This document shows positions 1 to 9,832 of a stretch of 23,229 nt of DNA, in pieces. Both the position numbers and the translations under genes were made by a program. Source of the DNA: Bigelowiella natans CCMP2755 (Eukaryota; Cercozoa; Chlorarachniophyceae); NCBI GenBank assembly GCA_000320545.1, contig ADNK01001193.1, positions 1 to 23,229 on the forward strand, in the 5' to 3' direction. The notes beneath the pieces were generated by a model. The model saw nothing but the letters and a program-made list of their open reading frames with translations. It was not told where the DNA came from and did no database searches. Within the stretch, counting starts at the first letter, position 1. Every line of letters starts with the position of its first letter.

Positions 1-419
1 CAACCGGCACTCGAAAGAGGTCCGAACAGTCACAGCTCTCGAGTGTGGAGGGGGAGGAAGTGGACCTCGGCGTCATTCAGAGATACGTGCACCACCAATT
101 CGAAGTTGGGCCAGGCGGGCAGCTCGTCCTTATCGATACGCTAGGGGTGGGGGGGGATGGGGGGGGTAGGCCGACTACCCGGGGTAATGCCACCCATGGG
201 GGATCGTTTATCATTGAGGAGGAGGAGGAGGGGGGGGTGGAGGATCAGAAGGCAGGGCTCGATGGTGACAGCAAGAAGACGGAAAGGCTTCGAATAAGAA
301 CGAAGCTGCAACGACGGATAGTCCCCAAAACCGTCCGTGTCAACAGCTTTTCGAGCGTCCTGGCGGGGTTGAGTGAAAAGGATGCGAGAGCTGTTGCGCT
401 GCTCATGGCGTCCTCCTGA
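1..419 (+). CDS. 3' end of an unidentified acidic protein gene (partial)
   Basis: Frame 3 is open from the window edge to a TGA at 417-419, so this is read as the last exon of a gene that starts upstream. About 138 residues are visible. The first half (around residue 27, RYVHHQFEVGPGGQLVLID) looks like ordinary coding sequence. The middle is low complexity: Gly-rich around bases 145-170, then a Glu run near 217-235. The end is basic, then helical (FSSVLAGLSEKDARAVALL). No membrane segment or catalytic motif is recognised. Likely 3' UTR follows; an AATAAA-like signal lies near 610. The minus frame over 245-550 is Leu-rich and is treated as a shadow. The coding call rests on an uninterrupted frame with mixed composition; the function is unknown. 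Confidence 0.5.
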   Translation, partial: TGTRKRSEQSQLSSVEGEEVDLGVIQRYVHHQFEVGPGGQLVLIDTLGVGGDGGGRPTTRGNATHGGSFIIEEEEEGGVEDQKAGLDGDSKKTERLRIRTKLQRRIVPKTVRVNSFSSVLAGLSEKDARAVALLMASS

Positions 420-1917
420 AGACGATGGAGTTCATCGTGCCAAAGTATCATAATAGATTGAATGTGTACAAGAAGAAGGAGCAGAAGAAGGGCACCGGGC
501 ATTTGAGCATCACTTCTAAGCTTCCACGTTTTAAAAAAGACACGTGTCAATTAGATAGGAAGACACATTTACATTCCTTGCTTATACAATACACATACTG
601 TAAAGTACATAATAAATGCTCACGGTGCATTAAATAGATCACCCCCATGTATTTCCTTTCCATCAATGCGCCAACGCACGTCTTCACGTGCTCGCCAGCC
701 AAGGCAGGATTAGCTATGTATTGCTGTAAAAGCACCGCATAAAGCATGTAGAGAGTTGCACCTAGCTTCATATTTTTGCCTAGCTACGCGAGCTTGACTG
801 TATTTGGATAGACAAATAAGAATGAACCCCCTCTGCGGTTATAAACTGTGTGGCATCATTTAGTAAGCTATACAACAGCGCGTGCTGTGTTCGTTGTGTC
901 ATTGAGATAGATACGATGCGGCAATTCAATGAGCAAAGATACTGTTATTTGTACATTATTATGATAATTATAGTGTAATTAAGGGGCGTGTGCTACCTGT
1001 CAGACGTATGCTATAGATATGCATGCAGTAGCGTTTACTGTACCTATTGTCCAAGCAATGACTACTAAGCTCTCTTTATGCTTCATCAGTTTGCTGGCTT
1101 GCGTGCGCGGTGCTATATGCTGCTTTTTATTGCACGCAACAGTACAGCTTGCTTAATCAGATATGTGCATGCAATTTCCACCTTGTGGCATCATTTAGAC
1201 ATTTTGTGGGCACTTAGCTTGCATCGATGTCAGTCAATATTATTTGCAATCTGCTGTATATGGAATGGTGTGTGGACGAGCGCCACCGTTTTTGCTATCT
1301 ATCTTCCAGATAGGATGTGATGATACCGACAACCTGCGTAGACATAGACATAGGGCAGAAGAAGAATCACTTGGCATTTAATCTTCATCGCACGCTTTCA
1401 TTAATATCATCTGTATTTCATTGCGAGGCATCCTCCCATGCAAAAGAGAAAGAGCATGTGGGCTGGATATGCAATAACGTTGATGATAAATTCACGATCG
1501 AGCATTAAAATGATTTATGTCTGTTTCTTGTGTTCTGGGATGATATACATATGTAAACAATATATATATATATATATATATTTATATAAATAGATATCGG
1601 ATCCACAAGCACCTTCCTTCCAAAGCCAGCCAGCAGTATACTGACACTCTTGATCATACTGAATAACAAATTACATTCGGTGTTCTTCAGCAAGGTTGAA
1701 CGGGTGAGACCATGGCATCGCCCTTGATTATGCACTGGGCAGATCATTGATGTTGTTCGTTCGAAAATAGGAATGCAATTACTCTTTAGATTCCAACTAT
1801 ATTTCAATATATCATACAAAGTAGCACAACACGGCAAAACGTGATTCCTTGCTGCTGCATGTGTGCGGCGCTGTTAGTTCTCTCGGGGAATTCACCCTAA
1901 AAACTTTGCTAGTTTTG

Positions 1918-1959
<42 letters not shown>

Positions 1960-2436
1960 AAGTACCGCTGATGCTCCTCGGCAGCCACCTCCTCGTCGCA
2001 TTTTGCCATGGTTTCTGGTTTTATTACATAGCAACGATGATGAAAGAATAATAATAATAATAATAGCCTTGTGTGTGTGTGTGTGTGTGGAATCTTTGCG
2101 ATCGAAACCCGTTATTATCTCTAAAGCATATACTTCTGGCAATATCATTGCAGGTCCAAAAATTACTTTAGCGAATTATTACATCAAACGGCTAATAGCT
2201 AATAAGCCGACACACTCTCCTAGCCTCTATTCTTCTCTCTACATTCGAAGATGCCCTTATGTTCTTCTACATGCTCCTTCTTCTTCTTCTTCTTCTACTA
2301 CTACAACTACTCCTACTCCAAGTACGATGCTAGCACCTTCATAACCATCCGTTGCACGGTCATCTATCTCGCCCTTATGTCGGTGAGCGTTGAAAGTATA
2401 TAGGAGAAAATGGGAAGAATTAAACAGAGGGAGGAA
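420..2436. other. Non-coding, repeat-rich interval
   Basis: No convincing exon was found in either strand. The first 1.1 kb has many TGCATGC and GCGC-like words resembling the other 3' intergenic regions of the window. Simple repeats: (TA)10 at 1561-1580, (TG)18 at 1919-1955, (ATA)n at 2047-2065, (GT)n at 2070-2088 and (CTT)n at 2277-2296. An AATAAA near 610 may serve the gene that ends at 419. Confidence 0.5.
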
Positions 2437-2892
2437 TCATTTGCAAACTCCGATGCCGCTAAGGCCGCGAATACTGCATTTGTTGGCGCTCTCTCGTTCC
2501 TTGTTGATCTAGTTTCACCCCCCCCCCCCACACACACACACAAGTAGTACTACCAGTATGCTCTTGATACGATCTGGTGTAAGCAGAGGCTCTGAGGAAT
2601 GCAGCTCCAACAAACGACGCCAAACTGTCCGAACCTTTGCGAAGACGACGCGTGGGATGTGAGACGTACGGGGAACATCAAGACACATACGCACTTCAAG
2701 TATGACACGTTTGATTGCGTGCGTGTGTGTGTGTGTGTGTGCGTGTGTGTTGTCCTGACCCCCTCGGGATAGTCTTTCTCAGGTAAAGCTGTGGTTGCTG
2801 CAGAAGAAGGGGCTAGCGACGACGACGACGACGACGGATGAGATGGTGTTGATGAGGAGGACGACCCACCACTCCCTTTGGCCGTACGGCAT
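2437..2892 (-). CDS. Tentative C-terminal exons of the sulfotransferase gene
   Basis: Three stretches on the minus strand read as coding but are not securely joined. 2892-2760 starts after a CAG acceptor and gives a Ser/Pro/Ala-rich linker ending EKDYPEG. 2688-2554 (possible ATG at 2688) gives a helical basic peptide with AKVRTVWRRLLELHSSEPL followed by TPDRIKSIL, ending at a GTAGTA donor. 2508-2437 would be a terminal exon of 23 residues and a TGA, in matching phase 0, but the intron between it and the previous exon would be only 45 nt and consists of (GT)n plus a G run. The phase between the first two stretches does not match, so one splice site or exon is missing. They are assigned to the upstream sulfotransferase only because orientation and position fit; they could belong to a separate short gene. 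Confidence 0.3.
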
Positions 2893-3386
2893 CTGTGATG
2901 ATGATAATGATGATGATGATCATAATGATGACGATTTGATACTCTATTGGGTGAAAAATGACGTGTCATCTTAGAGATAAGAGCACCGCGGTGTTCTATA
3001 CGCTGAAAGGCTAATTCACGGCGATTATAATTACGACAATGACAACGGAAAATGAAAGAGAAAAACAACCTCCACAGCTTCGGATTTATGCATGTCACTT
3101 TAGCTGCATCCAGGCCTACAGGTAGTAGTAGTAGTAGTGGTAGTAGTAGTAGTTATTGTGTGCACCATGACGATGATCAACGTAGCACAGAAAGCAGCAA
3201 CGAGGAGTAAATCAGAATAGGAAAAAATAGGGATGTACATATTCAGTTCTCCAAAAAATTCAAATGCCCGACGTTTACATTCAAATATTTTGCATAGTAT
3301 TGATGTGGGGTTGCATCAGCAAAGTTGAGGACCAGGAACATTTTGCGACTGGAAGACTTTGAACAGCCTCTCTATTTCATTCTGTC

Positions 3387-3391
<5 letters not shown>

Positions 3392-3434
<43 letters not shown>

Positions 3435-3447
3435 ACAATACAGCGTT

Positions 3448-3501
<54 letters not shown>
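3392..3501. repeat. Compound microsatellite (AT)n-(GT)n-(GA)n
   Basis: (AT)20 at 3392-3431, a short spacer, (GT)n at 3447-3467 and (GA)n at 3467-3501. It lies in a probable intron or the 3' region of the minus-strand sulfotransferase gene. Confidence 0.95.
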
Positions 3502-3502
<1 letters not shown>

Positions 3503-3594
3503 ATCGAATCTTTGAGTTCTGCGCAGATATCGTCATTCTCTCCTTCTAACGTCCATGCAAGCCAACAAGCACCATGTAGCAGTGCATAAACTAC

Positions 3595-5381
3595 ATAAGT
3601 GCAGCAGCAGTTGCAACCGTTGAATCCGTAAGAAGATGGCGATGCGACGTGAGAACAAGTGAGTAGCGCAGCAGCACACACATGTCCAAGATCCTTGTAC
3701 ATATAGGGAGTGTGGGGTCGCGAAGAAACAGCATAGTCACTACACGTGGAGAAATTAAAATTGTGTCGTTAGTGCTTCCTCACAAATCATAGGAAGATAT
3801 GAACAATGTGAAATTTCTTATCTCCTCGTATCTCTCCCTTTCCTTCTTCTTCTTCTTCTTCTTCTTCTTCTTCTTCTTCTTCTTCCTATTGTGTGCGAAT
3901 AATATCTCATGTTTTGCTGCAACTTTAGGATGCAATGCTTCCAGAACACGGAGCTCTTCCAGTATTCCCTGATATGCGTAGTAAATAAGGAGACATGGGA
4001 GAGAGGTATACATATGAGATTTCACCGAACAGCAACATCTTGTAGAGATGGGAAGAAATGGAAACGTGGTATGTGTAAATGTGAAAATGTGTTTGTGTGT
4101 AATTATGCAGTATATCGTATGGTTATGGATCTCATATGACGGCATCAATAGATCGCAAAAGATATCATAAACTTAGAGAGGGAGAAGGGCGAGAAGAGGA
4201 GGGGGAAGGAGGAGGAGGAGGAGGAGGAGGAGGAGGAGGAAGAAGATTAGTGTCTCCTACCATGTAGACTCTACGACCTCGGCAGGAGACCTTATCATGC
4301 GCAAATTATTGAAAAACAGCATCATCCCAACAAGACAAATATCAGCAAGAACTTTCCCCAACGTCCGTAAGAACAATACGCAAACAGACAGAAGCAGCCA
4401 TCAGGTGTGCCTTTCTCCTGCTTATCTACACAGCCTCCTCCTCCTCCTCCTCCTCCTCCTCCTCACCTAATCGGCATTACGATGAGCGCTCGTTGCGGTG
4501 CGATTTCCTGTATCCCGGTCCAGAGAGGGTAAGTGTGTTCCATTCGGAGGATCTTCATAACCATACAGCGTCGTGCCCTTCCGCCGTCCTCCTCTTCCTT
4601 CGCTTTGGCCCCGGCGACAACGCGATCGATGCATCCTCTGGCTTTCACACGCATATTCTCCACCTCGCCTGCTGGAAGATGGAATCTTCACGACGATAAA
4701 CCGCCAAACAAATAATAACCATATCTTAGCATTTATCGTGTTCGGAGCGCAAAGCAGCAGGCCACGTTAAAGCGCCGAGAATTAATGTGCGGATCGAATA
4801 GAGAGGTGCGTTGATGACCTCGGTCGTGAGAAGTAGTTTCTGCCCCTGATTCCTTGCAGGTGTAGATACCGCCAGTTCAACTTGAAGACGCGGTGGAGCT
4901 CCCAGAACCTTGTTGTTGTGTCGTACGTACGTAGCAGCAGAGGATGGAGTTTCAAATTATTCGAGATAACCAAAGAAAGATTACTAGCGCACGTGAGTTG
5001 TGTATTTCATGCTGCGAGGTCATGCACGGCTATTATTACCCTTCGGGATTTTTGTCCTTTTTCTTCTCCATCCTCAATGGAAGAGATGCCGGCCTGAAGG
5101 AGACGAAATTTGTCAAAAAACACAGCGCTGGTGATATTCACAAATAGTAGTAACTGACCCTTTCCATACTGCTCCAGCCTGGACAAGAGCATGTGTTAAC
5201 ATCGACGTGCCTTAAAGGTGGTGGTGGTGGTGGATAAGGGAGAGAAGGAGTGGGGAGAAAAGTGGGAGAGGTGAAATGGTTTTTCCCACGTAGCACGCGA
5301 CCATATGAGCGAATGAAAAGAACTCATAAACTCAACAGACACCAGCACAAAATAGAATTTCTTCAAATCAAACACAGGAAG

Positions 5382-5427
<46 letters not shown>

Positions 5428-5489
5428 ACTCGCACACACTCATCACATTTCATGATAATGATGATAATGATGATAATGATCATTATCAC

Positions 5490-5523
<34 letters not shown>

Positions 5524-5736
5524 CCACATACCGCTCCTGGGCACTCCAATGACAATGAGGAAGTTTTTCCCAGTCGTCTTTTTATCATTCTCACCCTCTA
5601 GTTTTCTCCAAGCCTTATTGACTTGTTCACCAATCCATCTAAACACACCCATCAACACAAATTGAAAAGGAGAATCATGTGAGGATGTGGAGTAGGAGGA
5701 GGCGGAGGAGGGGTAGAGCAGTGGGGGCAGCGCCAT
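3595..5736 (-). CDS. P-loop sulfotransferase, multi-exon, C-terminal part unresolved
   Basis: Predicted PAPS-dependent sulfotransferase; the substrate is unknown. Minus-strand exons: 5736-5532, 5210-5159, 5093-5040, 4908-4819, 4685-4467, 4290-4261, then a seventh starting at 3968, and a likely eighth at 3693-3595. Phases 1,2,2,2,2,2 agree through exon 7. The protein starts MALPPLLYPS and a short hydrophobic segment (FQFVLMGVF, about residues 25-33) may anchor it. The PAPS 5'-phosphate loop is IGVPRSGTSM (about residues 63-72), split by intron 1. NPEGFWELHRVFKLN (about 101-115) is a hallmark of this sulfotransferase group. EHTYPLWTGIQEIAP follows, and the 3'-phosphate motif R-S-P-A-E-V-V-E-S (about 207-215) is intact. 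Exon 8 encodes LVLTSHRHLLTD, resembling the usual SxxxLLxDP element. Weak points: the exon 4 donor (AG/GTCATC), the exon 5 acceptor (GAAG), and the exon 7 donor, which is missing. Exons 1-5 lie inside an intron of a plus-strand gene. Confidence 0.72.
3842..3886. repeat. (CTT)n microsatellite, read as (AAG)n by the sulfotransferase strand
   Basis: About 14 perfect CTT units. On the minus strand it follows directly after sulfotransferase exon 7 sequence and would encode poly-Arg in that frame before an in-frame TAA. Confidence 0.9.
4204..4241. repeat. (AGG)n microsatellite
   Basis: About eleven AGG units just downstream of sulfotransferase exon 6 on the minus strand, within the putative intron. 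Confidence 0.9.
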
Positions 5737-6341
5737 TTAGTCAACAAACCTGTCTAGGTCAGCTCGATTTGGAAATTTTCTGCGTAGCTTTCCTCCGACC
5801 TTACATATAACAATAACAGTGACACAGCGCCTTCTGAATTGGTGGACCGTATCAGAATCGAAAACACGCCCTCAGTGTCCGCGCTCGTCCAGCGCTCTAG
5901 ACTGGGATTTCATATTTGTTCACATCTTTCACCTAGACCGGGATTTCATGTTTGTTCACGTCTTTCACCTGCCAGGCCTTGACTTTCGCCTCCTTCCACT
6001 TTTCGATTCGTGCTTGATTCATTATCCTCGATTCTGAAATAGAAGCCCACTACTACCGCAAGGAAAACGCTGGCTTTCTGAGAGCTTCATACGAGCAACA
6101 GGTGTTCTGGGACAGAGAAGCCATTGTGGCGTCACGAAGGCCGTTCGGTTCTGCAATCGACAAAGTCCTCTTCGGGCTGTCGCTATTAGGATATACCCTA
6201 GATTTTAAAAATTATAATCAAGTTTTCACTCGAAGCTTTTTGCAAAATAAAATTTCCCTACGTCTGCAAGTATCTGTTGTCGTAGAGAACTTTTGCTGGC
6301 CGATGAGATTGCTTGACCCTCGTACCACGAGATCTGAATGA
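4297..6341 (+). CDS. Small mitochondrial inner-membrane protein (COX7A-like?), two exons
   Basis: Exon 1 (4297-4366) starts at ATG and encodes a textbook mitochondrial presequence: MRKLLKNSIIPTRQISARTF, basic, hydroxylated and free of acidic residues, ending at a GTAAGA donor in phase 1. Exon 2 begins at 6043 after a TAG acceptor, also phase 1, and is clearly coding: AHYYRKENAGFLRASYEQQV, then FWDREA, then a membrane segment DKVLFGLSLLGYTL. This layout (presequence, short charged region, one membrane span) is that of small respiratory-chain subunits, perhaps COX7A-type; that is inference. The frame runs on to a TGA at 6339-6341, giving about 122 residues, but the last 45 or so look non-conserved, so a further splice is possible (GTATCTG donor candidate at 6268). 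The 1.68 kb intron contains five antisense sulfotransferase exons. The pairing of the two exons is the least certain step. Confidence 0.42.
4433..4464. repeat. (CTC)n microsatellite abutting a splice donor
   Basis: Ten CTC units. On the minus strand the GTGAGG donor of sulfotransferase exon 5 (exon end 4467) runs straight into this (GAG)n tract. Confidence 0.9.
5389..5521. repeat. (TC)n and (ATG/GAT)n tracts
   Basis: (TC)18 at 5389-5424, then a degenerate AT-rich trinucleotide tract resolving into (ATG)n at 5490-5521. Both lie in sulfotransferase intron 1 on the minus strand and produce the poly-Asp, His and Ile pseudo-ORFs seen there. Confidence 0.9.
5904..5970. repeat. Tandem duplication, two 31-bp copies with 36-bp period
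   Basis: The copies start at 5904 and 5940 (GGGATTTCAT...TCTTTCACCT) and differ at two transition sites. They lie in the plus-strand intron between the sulfotransferase start and exon 2 of the mitochondrial-type gene. Confidence 0.85.
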
Positions 6342-6821
6342 CGGGCAATACCCGGTATTCTCCGCGGCTTGGAGCGAGCAGTTTTCAATGTAATCTAGAT
6401 CTAGATCTAGTCACAATTTTCAGCCAAGAACATCGTAACTCCGTGAAGGAACAGTTTGAATGTAATAAGAAAAGCTCTCCTTTACCAGTTCTTCCACTTA
6501 CTAGCTTCTCTTTGGTGAAACCTGGCAAATATCACAGCGAAAAATAACCTAATCCAATGCGAAAGTGAAAATAAGCCGTTCGCCCACTTGAGACGGTACA
6601 ATGAGTGATAAATTCGCAAGCGCATCGGTAGTATTACCATTAAAAAGTAGCTAGATGCTCGCCGTCTTGCAATGTCGGCGTGTAGAGAATTGGCACGACC
6701 GGGGACAGAGAAGAAAAAGAGAAAAAGAAAGGACAAGCCCCCCCGAACGTAACTCTCGATTAGCAATCCCTCGTAGCAACCTCGCAGGCAAGAACAAAGT
6801 CGAAACACCATCCCCTTCTTG
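6342..6821. other. Intergenic region upstream of the STN-type kinase
   Basis: About 480 bases with no supported exon. It contains a short (TCTAGA)n run near 6393-6409. It should hold the kinase promoter and 5' UTR; no TATA box stands out. A further 5' exon of the kinase in this stretch cannot be excluded. Confidence 0.4.
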
Positions 6822-7581
6822 ATGTTGGTACACGCATTGATGTCGCTGATGGTGGTCGGCGCGAAGGGCAGTGGAACTAGTGCGAGGTCATCTGTTAGCA
6901 GCCGCCTGGCTTCGCGAACGCCATCAAGATCTTACTTGGGGACGAGAAGGAGAGCGCTGGACACCGTGAGAGAGAGGGGTGGTGGCAGGGGTAATACGAT
7001 GAAGACCTTTGCAGCTGATCCATTAAGCGAGGTCGAAAACCTTATTATCGGAGCCGAGCGCAGCCTCCCGGAGTCTGCCAGAGAGAGCCTGTTGGATTTT
7101 GACAAGCAAGTCCTCCCGAACGAAATCCTCGATGCCATAAACATAGGTAAAACTAGGTCGCTGGCTTTCTCTCTGTAGCGGTGGTGGTAATGACTTGGGA
7201 TTATTTGTGTGCACCACCAACCTCTCAGACCGGCTCTTAGAAGCTGATTTGGTGCTGGGACTTCTTGGAGCCGCATACCTTACCGCACGTCCGGGAGTGT
7301 TGCAAGGTGAATCGTTCGCTTGTTGTCCCTGCTTGTTGAATTATGTTTGCAAAAATCGATGAGCTGCACCATTATTATCGTCGTCGTTGTCATCATCATC
7401 ATCATCATCACCACCACCACCACCACCCATCAATCATCAACGAGTGACCAACGAACATCTGTTGGCAGCCGCATTTGACAAGTTGGTTCGCACGCCCATA
7501 TCTGTCGCATCCGAGAAGCTTACGTTCAGGCTGAAAGCGGACGATATATCACTGACAAACCAAATAGGTATCTCACAGCAA

Positions 7582-7619
<38 letters not shown>

Positions 7620-8788
7620 GTGAATGAATTCCTGACTCCTCCCAATCTACACAATACATATTCCAACGAGGCGATGCTTGCCTCTTCTCAGAAGTAGATA
7701 TTTATCGGACTGTTGCAGCACATAGGCATTTTACTTTCTATTGCAATATTTTCCGCTCCAAACACACGTTGAACCTCTTCTCTTAGTGCCAATACAAGGA
7801 AGATGAGCAGCCCCTTTCTTCCTCTTCTTCCTCTTCTTCTACTTCTTCTTCTTCTACACCCCCTAATCCTTCATTCTTCTCACATCAGGTATGGGTGGTT
7901 TTGGAGCTGTTTACAAGGCCACACCGCGAACAAGAAGCCAGCTTGCTCAAGAGTTAGTCGTGAAGAAGGTGTGTGCGAGCGTTGGGGAGACGAGGAGCTC
8001 CTCGTTTTCATCATCCTTCCAGCTGATGCCTTCCTCCCACCCCTGTATCATTTAGGTACGGTTGACCGAAGAATATGCACGCGAGGCCGGCGATGTGGAA
8101 ATATACATGAATCGGCGCGTAACCCGGGGTGCTCCAAACGCAGCAGCCCAGTTCCTTGGTAAAGTGGGATGCGATTGGAAACAAATGACTGATGAATGAA
8201 TGCGCTACAACACTGTTCGGTCCTTCCTCTTATAAACATATGCTTGCACTACTACTACTATCACTACTACTGCTGCTACCACTACTGCAACCAGGGACTG
8301 TGGACTATGGAACGGAAGGCTCGAGTACCTATCAGAGGTGTGATAATGGTGGGGGGGGGGATAGAAGGGAGAATTAGTTTGTTGCAGCAGTGGTAGCACA
8401 GTTGTTGTTGTTGGTGGTGTTGTTGTTGTTGTTGTCGGGAGAGGATAATGGGGAAATAGTAACGCTATTGTATATGCTCTGCGATTGGCGGAAGAGCCGC
8501 ATCTACGATGGGGTAGTGGCCATTGTACATCAACGTGGTCCCTACTCGGTTGTTAAGAAGATTCTCATGAAAGAGAGATATGCGAAAAAGGACATCGTCA
8601 TCAGCACTCCTATTCGCCCGTTTTCCTCCTCATCCCGTCCTTCTTTTACTCGTCGTCCTCCTCCTCCTCCTTCTCCCTTCTGTCCTTTCTTCAGGTGGTT
8701 GGTCTGGAAATACGATGGGGAAGAGACGCTGGAGGTAAGATCGCAGCAGCATCTACCCGTTTTAGCAATTCAAGTTTGATGCACACGC

Positions 8789-8820
<32 letters not shown>

Positions 8821-9800
8821 GACTACTAGCATATATACAAGGCTGCTACCGCCCTCTATAAAGCAACGAGCATTAATCTAGTTGATCTGGCTATACTGTG
8901 GCCTTTTTGTAGATGATTAGCTCTGTGTACCCCGTTATTACCGATGCAGCCTGCAGGAACAATAAGAGTTTCGAACGACGATGATTGCATTATTAGGATG
9001 TCATAAAAGCCCGTGATTTCCCCCTTAACATGGAGGAGAGGCTTTTTGGAGGTAACCGTGAGGTGGTGTGCCCCTGCCCTCTGCGGAGCGGTGATTGTTC
9101 TGTGAATTCAATTTTTTTTTAAATAAATTTTTATCATTGGCAGACCGTTTGAAGAATATGGATGTGGAGGACAAATGCCAGCTGGTCATATTGCGCAGCT
9201 TACGATAACATTCTCAACGAAACCTGCAATTTTCTTCATTCTCCGCCTTGAATAATTAAATCCCCGTGATTACCCTTCCCCCCCCGGCCCTTCTTCCTCT
9301 CTGAACGTATTCAACAAATATCTAGATCATCAAGAAGTTGATGTACCAGCTCATTTCGTGCTTGTCGAGTCTACACAGTATTGGAGTATGTATATGCGCT
9401 CATGCTACCTCCTGAGTTTGTGCAGTAGCAGCTTTAACAATGCCAACCACGCACACATCTACACTGCTTAGCAGTCTCATCGTTCTCCATCTCAGGTGTG
9501 CCATCGGGATGTCAAGCCAGAAAATATCCTCGTAACCCCTTCTGGAGCTCTCAAAATGATTGACCTCGGTGCTGGCGTTGTTGTGGCTGCTGCTGCTGCT
9601 ACTGCTGCTGCTGCTGCGAATGATGATGATAATAATGATGATAATGATGATGATGATGATGATAATGATGATGACGATGGTGATGATGATGATAATTGGG
9701 TATCCTTGTATTGGTGTTGATGTTTGTGGAAACTGAGGACAACACACACTTTCTAAGTTCTCCCTGTCTCCCCTCCTCCCCATCCCCCTCACCTGCTTCT

Positions 9801-9832
<32 letters not shown>

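Noticed and set aside
3780-3968. Minus frame GILEELRVLEALHPKVAAK as an exon
   Set aside because: It looks plausible, but phase 0 entry does not match exon 6; the phase 2 frame (EYWKSSVFWKHC) continues the sulfotransferase.
4493-4770. Plus-strand ORFs, one with a presequence-like stretch (FTRIFSTSPAGRW)
   Set aside because: They are antisense to sulfotransferase exon 5, whose EHTYPLW and VMPIR motifs are family-specific. No GT donor precedes the stop.
4782-4973. Alternative minus frame reading VLGAPPRLQVELAVS
   Set aside because: It overlaps exon 4, where the frame giving NPEGFWELHRV is phase-linked to the previous exon and matches sulfotransferases.
5196-5594. Poly-Ile, poly-His and poly-Asp ORFs on both strands
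   Set aside because: They are translations of (ATG)n and (TC)n microsatellites.
9496-9720. Kinase ORF continuing into a poly-Ala and poly-Asp tail
   Set aside because: The donor at 9569 restores IDLGASVDLRNG when joined to 9848; the tail is microsatellite translation.
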